A stretch of 26,461 nucleotides of DNA. It comes from JAIRLS01 sp031551935. GTDB taxonomy: Bacteria; Bacteroidota; Bacteroidia; Bacteroidales; UBA4181. Positions 1 to 8,448 of this stretch are shown in pieces (positions within the stretch are counted from its first letter, which is position 1; each line of letters starts with the position of its first letter). The position numbers and the translations under genes were made by a program. Under the pieces are notes generated by a model. It saw only the letters and a program-made list of their open reading frames with translations. It did not search any database and was not told the origin of the DNA. The DNA lies in contig JAVBMZ010000136.1 of NCBI GenBank assembly GCA_031551935.1, forward strand, positions 1 to 26,461, in the 5' to 3' direction.

Positions 1-228
1 TATCCATCCGGTGCTCAGTGTGTAGATAGGCACTTCTATTTGCGGTACGCCTGTGGTATGGCCTACCGGTATTTCTCCATAGCGGGCGAATTGCGCTACC
101 TGGGGTGATGGCAAGATTATGTCCGGCAGGCGCGGAGCTTCGAAGTTTTGCTGCCCCCAAACGGTAAGACTGATAGCGCATAGCAAACAGCACAGACTCC
201 ATGATAATCGTTGATACATGTTTTTCAT
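1..228 (-). CDS. RHS/YD-repeat-like exported protein, N-terminal fragment
   Basis: An open frame of 76 codons runs from an ATG at 228 off the left edge of the window with no stop. It was read by hand because it is short and partial. The first ~26 residues form a signal peptide: basic start (MKNMYQR), hydrophobic core, then a probable cleavage after VWG-Q. The mature part contains PSPQVAQFARYGEIPVG followed by TGVPQIEVPIYTL. From memory, this pattern matches the beginning of large Bacteroidota RHS/YD-repeat surface proteins. The rest of the protein, including any YD repeats, lies outside the window, so the family call rests on the N-terminus only. It is divergent from butyrate kinase across a 737 nt gap. 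Confidence 0.6.
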   Translation of the reverse strand, partial: MKNMYQRLSWSLCCLLCAISLTVWGQQNFEAPRLPDIILPSPQVAQFARYGEIPVGHTTGVPQIEVPIYTLSTGWI

Positions 229-965
229 ACTGAATAAGTGAGGTTAATGGGTAATTATAAATGATGAATGGTTAATGATAAATGACCTGCCCAACTACGC
301 CCGCCTGAACGAATTCATTCGGGCAGGTCATTCAGGCGGGGGCTTGGTCAGGCGGGTTTCTAATTTCTGATTCCATAATTCAACGATTAATTCAATAGCG
401 GAATTTTTGAATTTTTAAATCTTTGAATTTTTAAATGTGCATCTTTCCGGACACACTATGTGTCATTTTCCGGTGATAGCTGAACATTCCCGGAAGCGAC
501 TATTTAAAACAGGTATTTCATAACGCATGGAGGAAAAAGTTGTCATGGTTTTCAGGCGTTCCTCCGGCCGCCAAGGTTCAACATAAAAAGCTTTATCTCA
601 AATGATGCTTGACAAATGTAACAAGTTATTTTGAACCTTGCAAACAAAAATGAAAAAATATTTATTTTTTGTGATATATTTTACGATATTCTTGTATCAA
701 AGTGATTTATACATTTTCGGGCTCAAGTTTATATTTGAGTTGCTGACTTTATGTTTGTTTAAAGGTGTATTTGTCGGTAAACTTCGGGCATAACCCTCCG
801 ATAAGTGGTAAATGTGAACGAGCCACGAAAAATTAACCACAAATTAGTGCTAATGATGGTGTTTATTTGATATTTTTACTGCGATAACTTTATGGCTTCA
901 TTCCTTGGTGATTCATATGAGGAGAAAGCGATTGACTTGTTGTTTTATAAAATAGCTAGTGTGTG
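229..965. other. Intergenic region between the RHS-like gene and buk
   Basis: No credible coding sequence is seen on either strand, and nothing resembles a leftover phosphotransbutyrylase gene. The region holds the GC-rich nested repeat at 282-356 and a 15 bp direct repeat TTTGAATTTTTAAAT at 406-420 and 422-436. It also holds a small hairpin GACACA-CTA-TGTGTC at 450-464 and a perfect 10 bp inverted repeat CAAGGTTCAA/TTGAACCTTG at 572-581 and 631-640. Two matches to the Bacteroidota -7 element TAnnTTTG, TATATTTG (730-737) and TATGTTTG (750-757), could drive buk with a long leader, but neither has a well-spaced -33 element. Confidence 0.6.
282..356. repeat. Nested GC-rich inverted repeats, CCYGCCYGAA family
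   Basis: Two perfect inverted repeats are interleaved: ATGACCTGCCC (282-292) with GGGCAGGTCAT (321-331), and CCCGCCTGAA (300-309) with TTCAGGCGGG (331-340). A further TCAGGCGGG copy lies at 348-356. The order A-B-A'-B' is the topology of an H-type pseudoknot, or of two mutually exclusive hairpins. The variants CCTGCCC and CCCGCCT suggest duplicated copies of one decamer. The GC-rich block stands out sharply from the AT-rich surroundings, so it is probably a dispersed intergenic repeat. No function is assigned. Confidence 0.65.
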
Positions 966-2033
966 ATGATTTTAGTTATTAATCCCGGTTCAACGTCTAC
1001 TAAAATTGCGTTATATGACTCGTCGAACGTGATTTTTCAAACCACTATTCGCCATTCGGCTGAAGAATTGAGCCAATATCGAACTATTATGGAACAACTG
1101 CCTTTTCGTAAGCGGCTTGTTTCAGAACAGCTGAGAAATTCAGGGATAGATATGTCCGGTTTGCAGTTGGTTATTGGCCGGGGAGGATTGATCAAACCGG
1201 TTAAATCAGGGGTATACCGTGTAAACGACTTGATGAAACAACATTTGCGTTTGGGTTTTCAGGGACAACATGCCAGCAATTTGGGTGGTTTAATTGCAGA
1301 TGAGATTGCCGGTATTTACGGGAAAAATATTCCTGCTTATATTGCCGATCCTGTGGTAGTGGATGAGATGCAGCCATGTGCGCGTATTGCCGGGCATCCG
1401 TTGTTTGAAAGAAAATCTATTTTTCACGCACTCAACCAGAAAGCAGTTGCACGAATGTATGCACAAGTTGCCAAACGGCCGTATGAGGAACTAAACTTAA
1501 TTGTAGCGCATATTGGCGGGGGAATTTCTGTTGGTGCACACCGTAAAGGTTTAGTGATTGACGTCAATCAGGCGCTTGACGGGGATGGCCCCTTTTCTCC
1601 CGAACGGAGTGGTACCCTGCCTGCCGGCCAATTGGTCGACCTTTGTTTCAGTGGAAAATATACTTGTGAGGAAATAAAACACATGCTGACCGGCAAAGGT
1701 GGTTTGGTTGCCTATTGTAACAGTAATGATGTGCCGAAAATATTGCAGCGGGCTCAGGCTGGAGATGAACGAGCAAAGCTTATCCTGATGGCGCTCTGTT
1801 ACCAAGTGGCTAAAGAAATAGGCGCTATGGCTGTTGTTTTGAAAGGAAATGTAGATCAAATAATACTTACGGGCGGAATTGCTTACAACACATGGATGAC
1901 TCAACATATTGCTGATAGTGTTTCTTTTCTTGCCCCGGTAACGGTGTATCCCGGGGAAGATGAAATGGCTGCACTGGCCATGAATGCACAAATGGCATTA
2001 GATCATCAAATAGTTGTGCTGGAATACAGGTGA
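966..2033 (+). CDS. buk: Butyrate kinase
   Basis: Cytoplasmic acetokinase-superfamily enzyme that transfers phosphate between butyryl-phosphate (or branched short-chain acyl-phosphates) and ADP, giving ATP. Visible motifs: the N-terminal phosphate-binding NPGSTSTK, RGGLIKPV, FHALNQKAVA, the nucleotide-binding VAHIGGGISVGAH, DGPFSPERSGTLP, TGKGGLVAY and the C-terminal ILTGGIAYN. The length of 355 residues is normal and all motifs are intact. A GTG lies one codon upstream at 963, but ATG at 966 (MILVINPGS) fits the family better. The usual partner, phosphate butyryltransferase, is not adjacent: the gene stands alone between a 737 nt gap and a strong hairpin. Exact acyl preference cannot be told from sequence. 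Confidence 0.93.
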   Translation: MILVINPGSTSTKIALYDSSNVIFQTTIRHSAEELSQYRTIMEQLPFRKRLVSEQLRNSGIDMSGLQLVIGRGGLIKPVKSGVYRVNDLMKQHLRLGFQGQHASNLGGLIADEIAGIYGKNIPAYIADPVVVDEMQPCARIAGHPLFERKSIFHALNQKAVARMYAQVAKRPYEELNLIVAHIGGGISVGAHRKGLVIDVNQALDGDGPFSPERSGTLPAGQLVDLCFSGKYTCEEIKHMLTGKGGLVAYCNSNDVPKILQRAQAGDERAKLILMALCYQVAKEIGAMAVVLKGNVDQIILTGGIAYNTWMTQHIADSVSFLAPVTVYPGEDEMAALAMNAQMALDHQIVVLEYR

Positions 2034-2054
2034 TAAAATATGTTGGTTGTTGTA

Positions 2055-2100
2055 TAAATCTTAAAAGTGTTCATGTTTACATGAACGCTTTTAAGATTTA
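2055..2100 (+). terminator. Long hairpin downstream of buk, probable terminator
   Basis: Two 21 nt arms (2055-2075 and 2080-2100) flank a TTTA loop, with only one non-Watson-Crick pair (G·U). It starts 21 nt after the buk stop. There is no clean T-run after the stem on the + strand, but the outer stem is AT-rich. It lies between the convergent buk and polA genes and could act in both directions. Confidence 0.6.
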
Positions 2101-2175
2101 TCACCATAATTTTAATGTTTATATTAAATGTGTAATGTCGCCATGATGTCCGGACAATTCAAGATTATCCGTTGA

Positions 2176-2194
2176 GTTGGTGTTTTTCACCAAC
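2176..2194 (-). terminator. Small hairpin after polA
   Basis: Perfect 7 bp inverted repeat GTTGGTG/CACCAAC with a 5 nt loop, 27 nt beyond the polA stop. There is no T-run on the minus strand, so it may only be a 3'-end stabiliser. Confidence 0.3.
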
Positions 2195-2221
2195 AAAGAG
2201 ATCATCAGACATGATTCAACG

Positions 2222-5005
2222 CTAGTGTGCTTCCAGCCAGTTTTTCCCTTCGCCTATTTCTACGGTTAAAGGAATAGACAGTGGGTAAACACCTTCCATC
2301 TCCTGGCGGACAATCTTTTTCACTTGTTCTAACTCCGATTGCTGCACATCGAATACTAATTCGTCATGTACTTGTAGTATCATTTTCGACTGCAAATGAT
2401 GTTTCTGAAAAGCTTCGTATATGTGGATCATTGCCAATTTGATAATGTCAGCAGCCGATCCTTGTAAAGGGGCATTGATGGCGTTGCGTTCGGCCATGCC
2501 GCGTACTACTGCATTGGCAGAGCGAATATCCGGCAGATAACGGCGGCGGCCCATTAAAGTCTCCACGTAACCATGTTCTTTAGCCTTTTCTATGGCATCA
2601 TTCATGTAACGCCGTACCCCAGGATAGGCATCAAAATAACCGGAAATAAGTTCTTGTGCCTCTGCACGTGGAATGGCAAGGCGTTGTGACAGGCCAAACA
2701 CAGAGATGCCATAAATAATGCCAAAATTGGCTGTCTTGGCTTTGCGGCGCATATCGGAAGTGACTTCATTAACCGGAATGCCATATATTTTGGCCGCGGT
2801 GGCGGCATGAATATCTTCGTTTCTACGAAAAGCCTCCATCATGTTCTGATCGTTACTCATGTGTGCCATCAGCCGAAGTTCGATTTGCGAATAGTCAGCC
2901 GAAAGCAGTAAGTGATTGATGTTGCTGGGAATAAATGCCTTGCGTATTTCTCGACCGCGTTCTTCTCGAATAGGGATATTCTGGAGGTTTGGATCGGTAG
3001 AACTGAGACGTCCCGTGGCAGTGACTGCTTGATTGAATGAAGTGTGTATTTTTCCTGTACGAGGGTTGATAAGCTTCGGGAGCGCTTCTACATAAGTAGA
3101 TAATAACTTCTTCAGTCCTCGATATTCCAGTATTTTGGGAACAATCGGATGTCTATCGGCTAATTCCGTCAACACCTCTTCGTTAGTGGAAAATTGTTTT
3201 GTTTTGGTTTTTTTGGTACGATCGCCTTCATTGATTTTTAAACGGACAAATAGTACATCGCCCAATTGCTTTGGCGAAGCAATATTGAAGTGTATGCCTG
3301 CCAGTTGATAAATTTCTTCTTCCAGTTTTTCAATATCTTTTCCCAATGTTTTGCCATAGCTTTCCATGGTCGGCACATCAATCTTTACACCAGTTGCTTC
3401 CATTTCTGCCAATACACGGGCTAAAGGCATTTCAATGGTTTGTGACAACCGTTCCATCCCTGATTGGTGCAGTTCATCTTCCAGTTTTATCTGTAATTGC
3501 AAAGCTATATCAGCATCTTCGGCAGCGTAAACCACAATTTGGTCAACCGGAACATCGCGCATATTCAGTTGATTTTTACCGCTTTTCCCGATAAGCGATT
3601 CTATTTCAACGGGTGAATAGTCTAAATATTTTTCGGAAAGATAATTGAGGTTATGTCGTTGCTCCGGCTGTATAAGGTAATGTGCCAGCATGGTGTCGAA
3701 TAGTATACCATTGGTGTCGATGCCGTATTGTTTCAACACGAGCATATCGAATTTTAGATTTTGCCCAATTTTGCGGATAGCAGAATTCTCGAACAAGTTT
3801 TTAAATTCATTGACCACTTTTTGCGCTTCATGTTGTTGTGATGGAATAGGCACATACCATGCTTCGTGCGGTTGTATGGCAAATGACATCCCTACCAGTT
3901 CGCAATTAAATGTTTCCAAACCGGTAGTTTCCGTATCGAAACAAAATTCCGGCTTTGATTGTAAAATTTGTATCAACTGCTGGCGTTTTTCGAAAGTATC
4001 AGCCGAATGATATTGATGTGCTACAGTGTTGATATTTTCATAGATATGGGTTGCTTCTGGTTCTGGGTCACTGGAAGATGTCGTACCAAATAAACTTAAT
4101 TGTTGTGGTTTAGCGGATGGAGTAGGAGTGGAACGTCCTTCGAGACGGTTCAAAAACATCCGAAAATTGAACTCTTTGAATAATTCTTTAAGCTTAGCTG
4201 TGTCAGGCTGCTTTACAGCATAATTCTCTTCCGAAAAATGGCAAGAAACGTCTGTGCAGATGGTGACTAATTTTTTCGATAACAACAAATCGTCTTTATA
4301 TTCAATGATTTTGTCCTTATTGGCGCCTTTCACCTGGTCTATGTTTTCCAGAAGCTTTTCTACAGTGTCGAATTCGGCAATCAATTTGGTAGCGCCTACT
4401 TCGCCAATGCCTCTTACTCCAGGCACGTTATCGGATTTATCGCCCATAAGCGCCAGCACTTCGATAAATTGTCTGGGATATCTTACACCATACACCTCAC
4501 AGACCTTATTTACATCGAGTACTTCAGCACCTTTACCTGAACGTGCCGGCTTGTACATAAAAACATGTTCATCCACCAATTGCGCATAGTCCTTGTCAGG
4601 AGTCATCATATATACATCATAGTCAATAGTAGCTGCATGTTTCGCAATTGTTCCTATCACATCATCAGCTTCGTAACCAGGACATTCGAGAATAGGAATA
4701 CGATAAGCATCTATTAATTCCCGGATACGCGGTACTGATTTTTTTATTTCTTCAGGCGTTTCCTCACGTTGCGCTTTATATAGCGGATACATTTCGTGCC
4801 GGAATGTTGGATATGGAGGGTCAAAAGCTATCGCTATATGGGTTGGTTTTTCTTTGGTAAGAACCTCTTCTAACGTGTTGATAAAACCGAAAATGGTGGA
4901 AGTATTGAATCCGGAGGAATTGAACATCGGATTGCGTATCAATGCGTAGTATGAACGGTAAATGAGCGCGTAAGCATCTAACAGGAACAATTTTTTATCA
5001 GCCAT
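2222..5005 (-). CDS. polA: DNA polymerase I
   Basis: Replication and repair polymerase of 928 residues, complete with three domains. The N-terminal 5'-3' flap exonuclease carries KPTHIAIAFD and the acidic GYEADDVIG near residue 112. The 3'-5' proofreading exonuclease (about 340-530) keeps its DEDD residues: FDTETTGLE near 353, IGQNLKFDM and YAAEDADIA. The polymerase domain has motif A SADYSQIELR near 700, motif B RRKAKTANFGIIYG near 751 and motif C QVHDELVFD near 876. Proofreading is therefore predicted active, unlike in polymerases such as Taq. The frame opens 12 codons earlier, but the ATG at 5005 (MADKKLFLLDAYAL) is the family start. It is a single-gene unit on its strand. Confidence 0.97.
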   Translation of the reverse strand: MADKKLFLLDAYALIYRSYYALIRNPMFNSSGFNTSTIFGFINTLEEVLTKEKPTHIAIAFDPPYPTFRHEMYPLYKAQREETPEEIKKSVPRIRELIDAYRIPILECPGYEADDVIGTIAKHAATIDYDVYMMTPDKDYAQLVDEHVFMYKPARSGKGAEVLDVNKVCEVYGVRYPRQFIEVLALMGDKSDNVPGVRGIGEVGATKLIAEFDTVEKLLENIDQVKGANKDKIIEYKDDLLLSKKLVTICTDVSCHFSEENYAVKQPDTAKLKELFKEFNFRMFLNRLEGRSTPTPSAKPQQLSLFGTTSSSDPEPEATHIYENINTVAHQYHSADTFEKRQQLIQILQSKPEFCFDTETTGLETFNCELVGMSFAIQPHEAWYVPIPSQQHEAQKVVNEFKNLFENSAIRKIGQNLKFDMLVLKQYGIDTNGILFDTMLAHYLIQPEQRHNLNYLSEKYLDYSPVEIESLIGKSGKNQLNMRDVPVDQIVVYAAEDADIALQLQIKLEDELHQSGMERLSQTIEMPLARVLAEMEATGVKIDVPTMESYGKTLGKDIEKLEEEIYQLAGIHFNIASPKQLGDVLFVRLKINEGDRTKKTKTKQFSTNEEVLTELADRHPIVPKILEYRGLKKLLSTYVEALPKLINPRTGKIHTSFNQAVTATGRLSSTDPNLQNIPIREERGREIRKAFIPSNINHLLLSADYSQIELRLMAHMSNDQNMMEAFRRNEDIHAATAAKIYGIPVNEVTSDMRRKAKTANFGIIYGISVFGLSQRLAIPRAEAQELISGYFDAYPGVRRYMNDAIEKAKEHGYVETLMGRRRYLPDIRSANAVVRGMAERNAINAPLQGSAADIIKLAMIHIYEAFQKHHLQSKMILQVHDELVFDVQQSELEQVKKIVRQEMEGVYPLSIPLTVEIGEGKNWLEAH

Positions 5006-5028
5006 GATGAGGAGTTTTTGATGGAATA

Positions 5029-5036
5029 CAAAAATA
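5029..5036 (-). promoter_or_regulatory. Possible -7 element for polA
   Basis: On the minus strand this reads TATTTTTG, a match to the Bacteroidota -7 consensus TAnnTTTG, about 24 nt before the polA ATG. No TTTG -33 element sits at the right distance, so this is tentative. Confidence 0.25.
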
Positions 5037-5263
5037 ATCAAAAACCATTACGAACGTAAGACAATCTTTGTGTCTTGATGGAATGAAGGTACTCGTTGTA
5101 TTCTTTATTGATTATTTGAGGTAACCCTGTGTTACATGGTTGTGTGCTACCTCAGCAGTGTTGTATTAAATGTAGTAGCTGGAGTTTACCCTCCATGATT
5201 TTTCAACAGAATATACTGTTCATCAATGCAACATGAAGGGTAAAAACAGTTTTTTGGATATCT

Positions 5264-5701
5264 TTAAATGGTATTGATGATCTGTGTTTCTTCTTTGAAG
5301 ACCTCTCTAACCAGGATACCGGGTTCATTGATGAGCCATTTGCCATCTACTTTCTTGAAATGCAATACGGTGACTTCGCCTACCAACGATGGGATGGCGA
5401 TCGCAACGGTGGCTTGTGCCTCGTCACCGTTCACTTTAACATCACTTATACGCGATTGAGCTGTTCTCAATGTTGTTTTCCATTCGGGAGTGAGCACATC
5501 GCTGAGAAAATTAGCCGTACTACCCCACTTTTCAGATGTTGCCGTTGTGACCAAGCTCCGGGCAGTTGTCAGATCATCGGTTAAGAGCGCTTCGATAAAT
5601 TGTTCCCCAGTTTTCTTCACCAAAGCATGATCGCTTTTAGCGCAGGAAAAAATTGAAACCACTATGATAGCCACTGCTGAATATAACAAAACCTTTTTCA
5701 T
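5264..5701 (-). CDS. Small lipoprotein, DUF4878/NTF2-like
   Basis: A 145-residue protein with a lipoprotein signal: MKKVLLYSAVAIIVVSIFSC with the lipobox Cys at residue 20. The mature part fits an NTF2-like cone fold: an N-terminal helix (TGEQFIEALLTDDLTTARSLV), a middle region and a strand-rich C-terminus with VDGKWLINEPG. That layout and the closing 'xDGKWLI' are typical of DUF4878-type Bacteroidota lipoproteins, which have no established biochemical role. It probably faces the periplasm or the outer surface. The next lipoprotein on the same strand ends 120 nt upstream, so the two may or may not share a transcript. The family call comes from pattern recognition; lipidation is the firmer statement. 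Confidence 0.75.
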   Translation of the reverse strand: MKKVLLYSAVAIIVVSIFSCAKSDHALVKKTGEQFIEALLTDDLTTARSLVTTATSEKWGSTANFLSDVLTPEWKTTLRTAQSRISDVKVNGDEAQATVAIAIPSLVGEVTVLHFKKVDGKWLINEPGILVREVFKEETQIINTI

Positions 5702-5821
5702 ATGAATATAATTAATGAATTACTATTTGTATAATATTACATCATAGAAACAAGGTGATGCGTCTTTTTGTTTCGAAAAAATAAATGTTTCGTGTAACAG
5801 TTAGTTGTAGATCGAAATAGA

Positions 5822-6589
5822 TTAATAGCGGATATATTTCCTAACCGCCTTGTAAGGCAAAAATAATTTTATAACGCCTTCAGAGTAAGGGGCAATTTCA
5901 TATGGTTGATAGAAAAAATATAATCCGTTGTCAGCGAAAACGAAGTTTTGGCTAAGCACAAATTGATCGTTTTCGAAGAAATAGTTTTTGCTAAGTGGCT
6001 CATCTTTATCCATTTTTCTCTGTTCCCGAAAATGTTTTTCAGCAATGGCTAACAAATCAGCTTCGTCTACTATTAGCTTATCATACGTGATTTCTTCAGC
6101 TTTTTTCTTATCTAAATTTATGCAATAGATGCTGCTCATGCCATGTGCTCCCCCTTCGTATCTATAGGACTTGTAAGGCAACGAAAGCACTTCGGTATTT
6201 TGGTATTGCATGCTGTCAGGCTGCACATAAAGTTCAAAGATGCGAGCGGTTATTTCGTCGGGAGTGGTTTCGCGTTGTACCCAATCGATAAATGCAGCCA
6301 TATCGGCTTTTATAAATTCGTCCATATGCAGCAACGTTAATGACTGGTCGGAAAACTCATCCTTTAGCCATTTTTCTGTAGCTTGTCTGATAAGCAATTG
6401 CAAGTTTTCCGGTCCTGATACGGGATTGAGGTAGACAACTTCGGCCTCATAACGGATGGTGGAATCGTTCGTTAATTCGTTGCTGTGTTTTGTTATTTCT
6501 ATAGTCTCAAAATTAACATCGACGTGGTGTGTACATGCGGAAAACAACATCATATTGATGATGAGGCCTATGTATAAAGTGGGTTTCAT
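5822..6589 (-). CDS. DUF3298/RsiV-like lipoprotein
   Basis: A 255-residue predicted lipoprotein. The ATG at 6589 (MKPTLYIGLIINMMLFSAC) gives a clean lipoprotein signal with Cys at residue 19, whereas the frame's earlier start adds ten residues that spoil it. Two features mark the DUF4163/DUF3298 fold seen in the extracytoplasmic part of RsiV: the YEGGAHG motif in the middle, and the C-terminal FFYQPYEIAPYSEGVIKLFLPY. In Bacteroidota these proteins are usually free lipoproteins, not anti-sigma factors, and no cytoplasmic anti-sigma domain is seen here. Ligand and role are unknown. Confidence 0.82.
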   Translation of the reverse strand: MKPTLYIGLIINMMLFSACTHHVDVNFETIEITKHSNELTNDSTIRYEAEVVYLNPVSGPENLQLLIRQATEKWLKDEFSDQSLTLLHMDEFIKADMAAFIDWVQRETTPDEITARIFELYVQPDSMQYQNTEVLSLPYKSYRYEGGAHGMSSIYCINLDKKKAEEITYDKLIVDEADLLAIAEKHFREQRKMDKDEPLSKNYFFENDQFVLSQNFVFADNGLYFFYQPYEIAPYSEGVIKLFLPYKAVRKYIRY

Positions 6590-6616
6590 GATTTGTTGAG
6601 CTTTTAAAGATGATTG

Positions 6617-6624
6617 CAAAGTTA
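6617..6624 (-). promoter_or_regulatory. Possible -7 element for the DUF3298 lipoprotein gene
   Basis: Minus strand TAACTTTG matches TAnnTTTG about 28 nt before the chosen ATG. The nearest upstream TTTG is only ~15 nt away, closer than the usual 19-21, so confidence is limited. Confidence 0.35.
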
Positions 6625-6842
6625 AACCAAATATGATAACAAATAAAAACTGATTGTGGTTGAATTTGTAGATGTATCAAATTTGACGTTGTCAACAAAA
6701 TTTACCAATTTGATTTTATAATTGTTTTCAAACTTTTTTTACTGTAAATATGTTATTATAATATTACTTGTAGTGCGTTTAGGCTTTTCATATGCTACAG
6801 TTATATTATTAATTATAATTAATCAATCAAATTTTAAATATC

Positions 6843-7448
6843 ATGAATACATCAATTATTGAAGAAGTAAAAAGTGCCGTAAAAAATTGGTGGGTATACC
6901 TCATTGTGGGCATCTTGTTTATCATTGTGTCATTTTGGCTTATGTTCAGTCCAGTGGTTGGCTATGAAGCACTGGTCATTGTTTTCAGCGTGTGTATGTT
7001 CATCAGTGGGATTTTGGAAATCATTTTTTCGTCAAGTAATCGCAAGACACTTTCTGGTTGGGGTTGGTACTTGGCATGTGGTATTATCGATCTTATATTG
7101 GGCTTTTTCCTAATAATCTTTCCTTCAATGACAGCAATTATCCTACCTTTTCTCCTTGCTTTCTGGATCATGTTCAGGGGATTTACTGCTATAGGCTATT
7201 CTATTGACTTGAGTCGCATGGGAGTGAAGGGCTGGGGTTGGTACTTGGTGTTCGGTATTCTCGGAGTTGTCTGTTCCTTTGCTATCATCTGGTATCCGCT
7301 TGCAGGAGCACTGGCATCAGTGTATATCGTTGCCTTTGCCTTCCTGTTTTTAGGTATTTTTCGTATCATGCTCGCATTCGATTTGCGCAACTTGCATAAG
7401 AATCATCAGGAATTAAAAGAACGGCTATCAGTATTAGGTGGAGCATAG
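6843..7448 (+). CDS. HdeD/DUF308 family membrane protein
   Basis: A 201-residue, very hydrophobic protein with about six membrane helices and a charged C-terminal tail (LRNLHKNHQELKERL). It is built from three repeats of a two-helix unit, each opening with a Trp-rich W(G)WYLxxGI motif: NWWVYLIVGI, GWGWYLACGI and GWGWYLVFGI. This is the HdeD/DUF308 architecture. HdeD is linked to acid resistance in Escherichia coli, but function in Bacteroidota is not established. The second and third repeats also share the identical 16 bp TGGGGTTGGTACTTGG (7059-7074 and 7233-7248). It is a single gene on + with a hairpin downstream. Confidence 0.85.
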   Translation: MNTSIIEEVKSAVKNWWVYLIVGILFIIVSFWLMFSPVVGYEALVIVFSVCMFISGILEIIFSSSNRKTLSGWGWYLACGIIDLILGFFLIIFPSMTAIILPFLLAFWIMFRGFTAIGYSIDLSRMGVKGWGWYLVFGILGVVCSFAIIWYPLAGALASVYIVAFAFLFLGIFRIMLAFDLRNLHKNHQELKERLSVLGGA

Positions 7449-7526
7449 TGTTCTTTAAAAATAAACTTGTTGAAGTTTTGGAAAAATGAGCGTTTAAGCA
7501 AGTCCGTAAATAACCCTATATATTTC

Positions 7527-7566
7527 AAACCGCTTTTTGGTATGGTACTGAAAGGCGGTTTCCCTT
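7527..7566 (+). terminator. Terminator after the HdeD-like gene
   Basis: Arms AAACCGC (7527-7533) and GCGGTTT (7555-7561), extended by TTT/AAA pairing with one bulged base. They are followed by a pyrimidine-rich tract TTTCCCTTT, 79 nt after the stop. Confidence 0.65.
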
Positions 7567-7667
7567 TATATTATGGTGCTTACTTTCCATTGATGACTAC
7601 TGGAAGCAATATAGTTACCCTTCCTAATTTAGACTAATTCTAAATATGTTCGTATCATTTTTTTTCG

Positions 7668-7698
7668 TTGCAAATCGCCAAATTACCCAATACCTTTG
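7668..7698 (+). promoter_or_regulatory. Bacteroidota-type promoter of the frdCAB operon
   Basis: TTG at 7668-7670 and TACCTTTG at 7691-7698, separated by 20 nt, fit the known Bacteroides sigma consensus (TTTG, 19-21 nt, TAnnTTTG). The expected transcript start near 7705 gives a leader of about 50 nt before the frdC ATG. Confidence 0.65.
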
Positions 7699-7754
7699 TA
7701 TTTTTGTTAATTGAAATTATTAATCATCATCAGCGTAATTAAAATCAATCATTT

Positions 7755-8447
7755 ATGAGTAATATCTTTACCTCGTCCATCGGGAAAAAGTTTTGGATGG
7801 CGCTTGTAGGGTTATTTCTGTGTCTTTTTTTGGTGCTGCACATGTCCATCAATTTATTGATGTTGTTGCCAGACCGAAGCTATTTTGACATGGGCGTTTA
7901 CATCATGAGTACCGCTCCTGTCAAGGTCATGGAAATATTCCTGTTCGGAAGTATTGCACTGCACATGTTCCTGGGGCTGTTACTGCAGATACAGAACTGG
8001 GTAGCACGTCCGGTGCGTTATGCCAAAAAGTACAATTCGCAAACCTCGTTCTTTTCAAAGTACATGATTTGGACAGGTGGTATTATTTTCATTTTCTTTT
8101 GTATCCACTTCACACATTTTCTGTTTTACAAATACGGATGGTTTGGTTTTACTCCCGAATCAATAAACGTATTGGCTAACGAAGCAACAGATACTGAGGC
8201 AAGTCACAATTTTTATGATATTGCGCGTGTCGTATATGCCAGCAAAGCCATGTGTTTTATTTATATCGGATTTATGGTATTGTTGTCGTTCCATTTGATA
8301 CATGCCTTCCAGAGTGCCTTTCAGAGTATTGGCTGGAACCACCCCACTTATACGCCCATTATCAAATGGGTCGGATACATCTATGCAGTAGCCATACCTG
8401 CTGGTTTTGCCGTGATACCAATTTATTTCTTACTCGGAGGAAAATGA
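7755..8447 (+). CDS. frdC: Succinate dehydrogenase/fumarate reductase cytochrome b subunit
   Basis: A 230-residue integral membrane subunit of the b558 family. It anchors FrdAB and passes electrons between menaquinone and the Fe-S subunit. Five membrane helices are visible, starting after residues 12, 58, 102, 160 and 202. Membrane-embedded His residues that can ligate two haems are present at about 29, 70, 118 and 180, with further His at 121 and 183. First gene of frdC-frdA-frdB, with a promoter directly upstream and 91 nt to frdA. In anaerobic Bacteroidales the complex mainly reduces fumarate, though the direction cannot be read from sequence. Confidence 0.93.
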   Translation: MSNIFTSSIGKKFWMALVGLFLCLFLVLHMSINLLMLLPDRSYFDMGVYIMSTAPVKVMEIFLFGSIALHMFLGLLLQIQNWVARPVRYAKKYNSQTSFFSKYMIWTGGIIFIFFCIHFTHFLFYKYGWFGFTPESINVLANEATDTEASHNFYDIARVVYASKAMCFIYIGFMVLLSFHLIHAFQSAFQSIGWNHPTYTPIIKWVGYIYAVAIPAGFAVIPIYFLLGGK

Positions 8448-8448
8448 C

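Larger units (their letters stand above)
7449..7754. other. Intergenic region between the HdeD-like gene and frdC
   Basis: Non-coding, 306 nt. It holds the terminator of the upstream gene (7527-7566) and the promoter of the frd operon (7668-7698), both listed separately. Nothing else stands out. Confidence 0.7.

Noticed and set aside
572..640. 10 bp inverted repeat upstream of buk as a small RNA or insertion remnant
   Set aside because: The arms are short, the spacer is 49 nt, and there is no promoter or terminator pairing to support an RNA gene.
229..965. Searched for a remnant of phosphotransbutyrylase, a tRNA or a CRISPR array
   Set aside because: No conserved protein segments, cloverleaf or regularly spaced direct repeats were seen here or in the other intergenic regions.
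1551..1991. 146-codon open frame antisense to butyrate kinase
   Set aside because: The sense strand encodes a complete conserved kinase; the antisense protein has no family features.
7059..7248. 16 bp identical repeat in the HdeD-like gene as a possible mobile or recombination site
   Set aside because: It is explained by the internal protein repeat GWGWYL encoded with the same codons.
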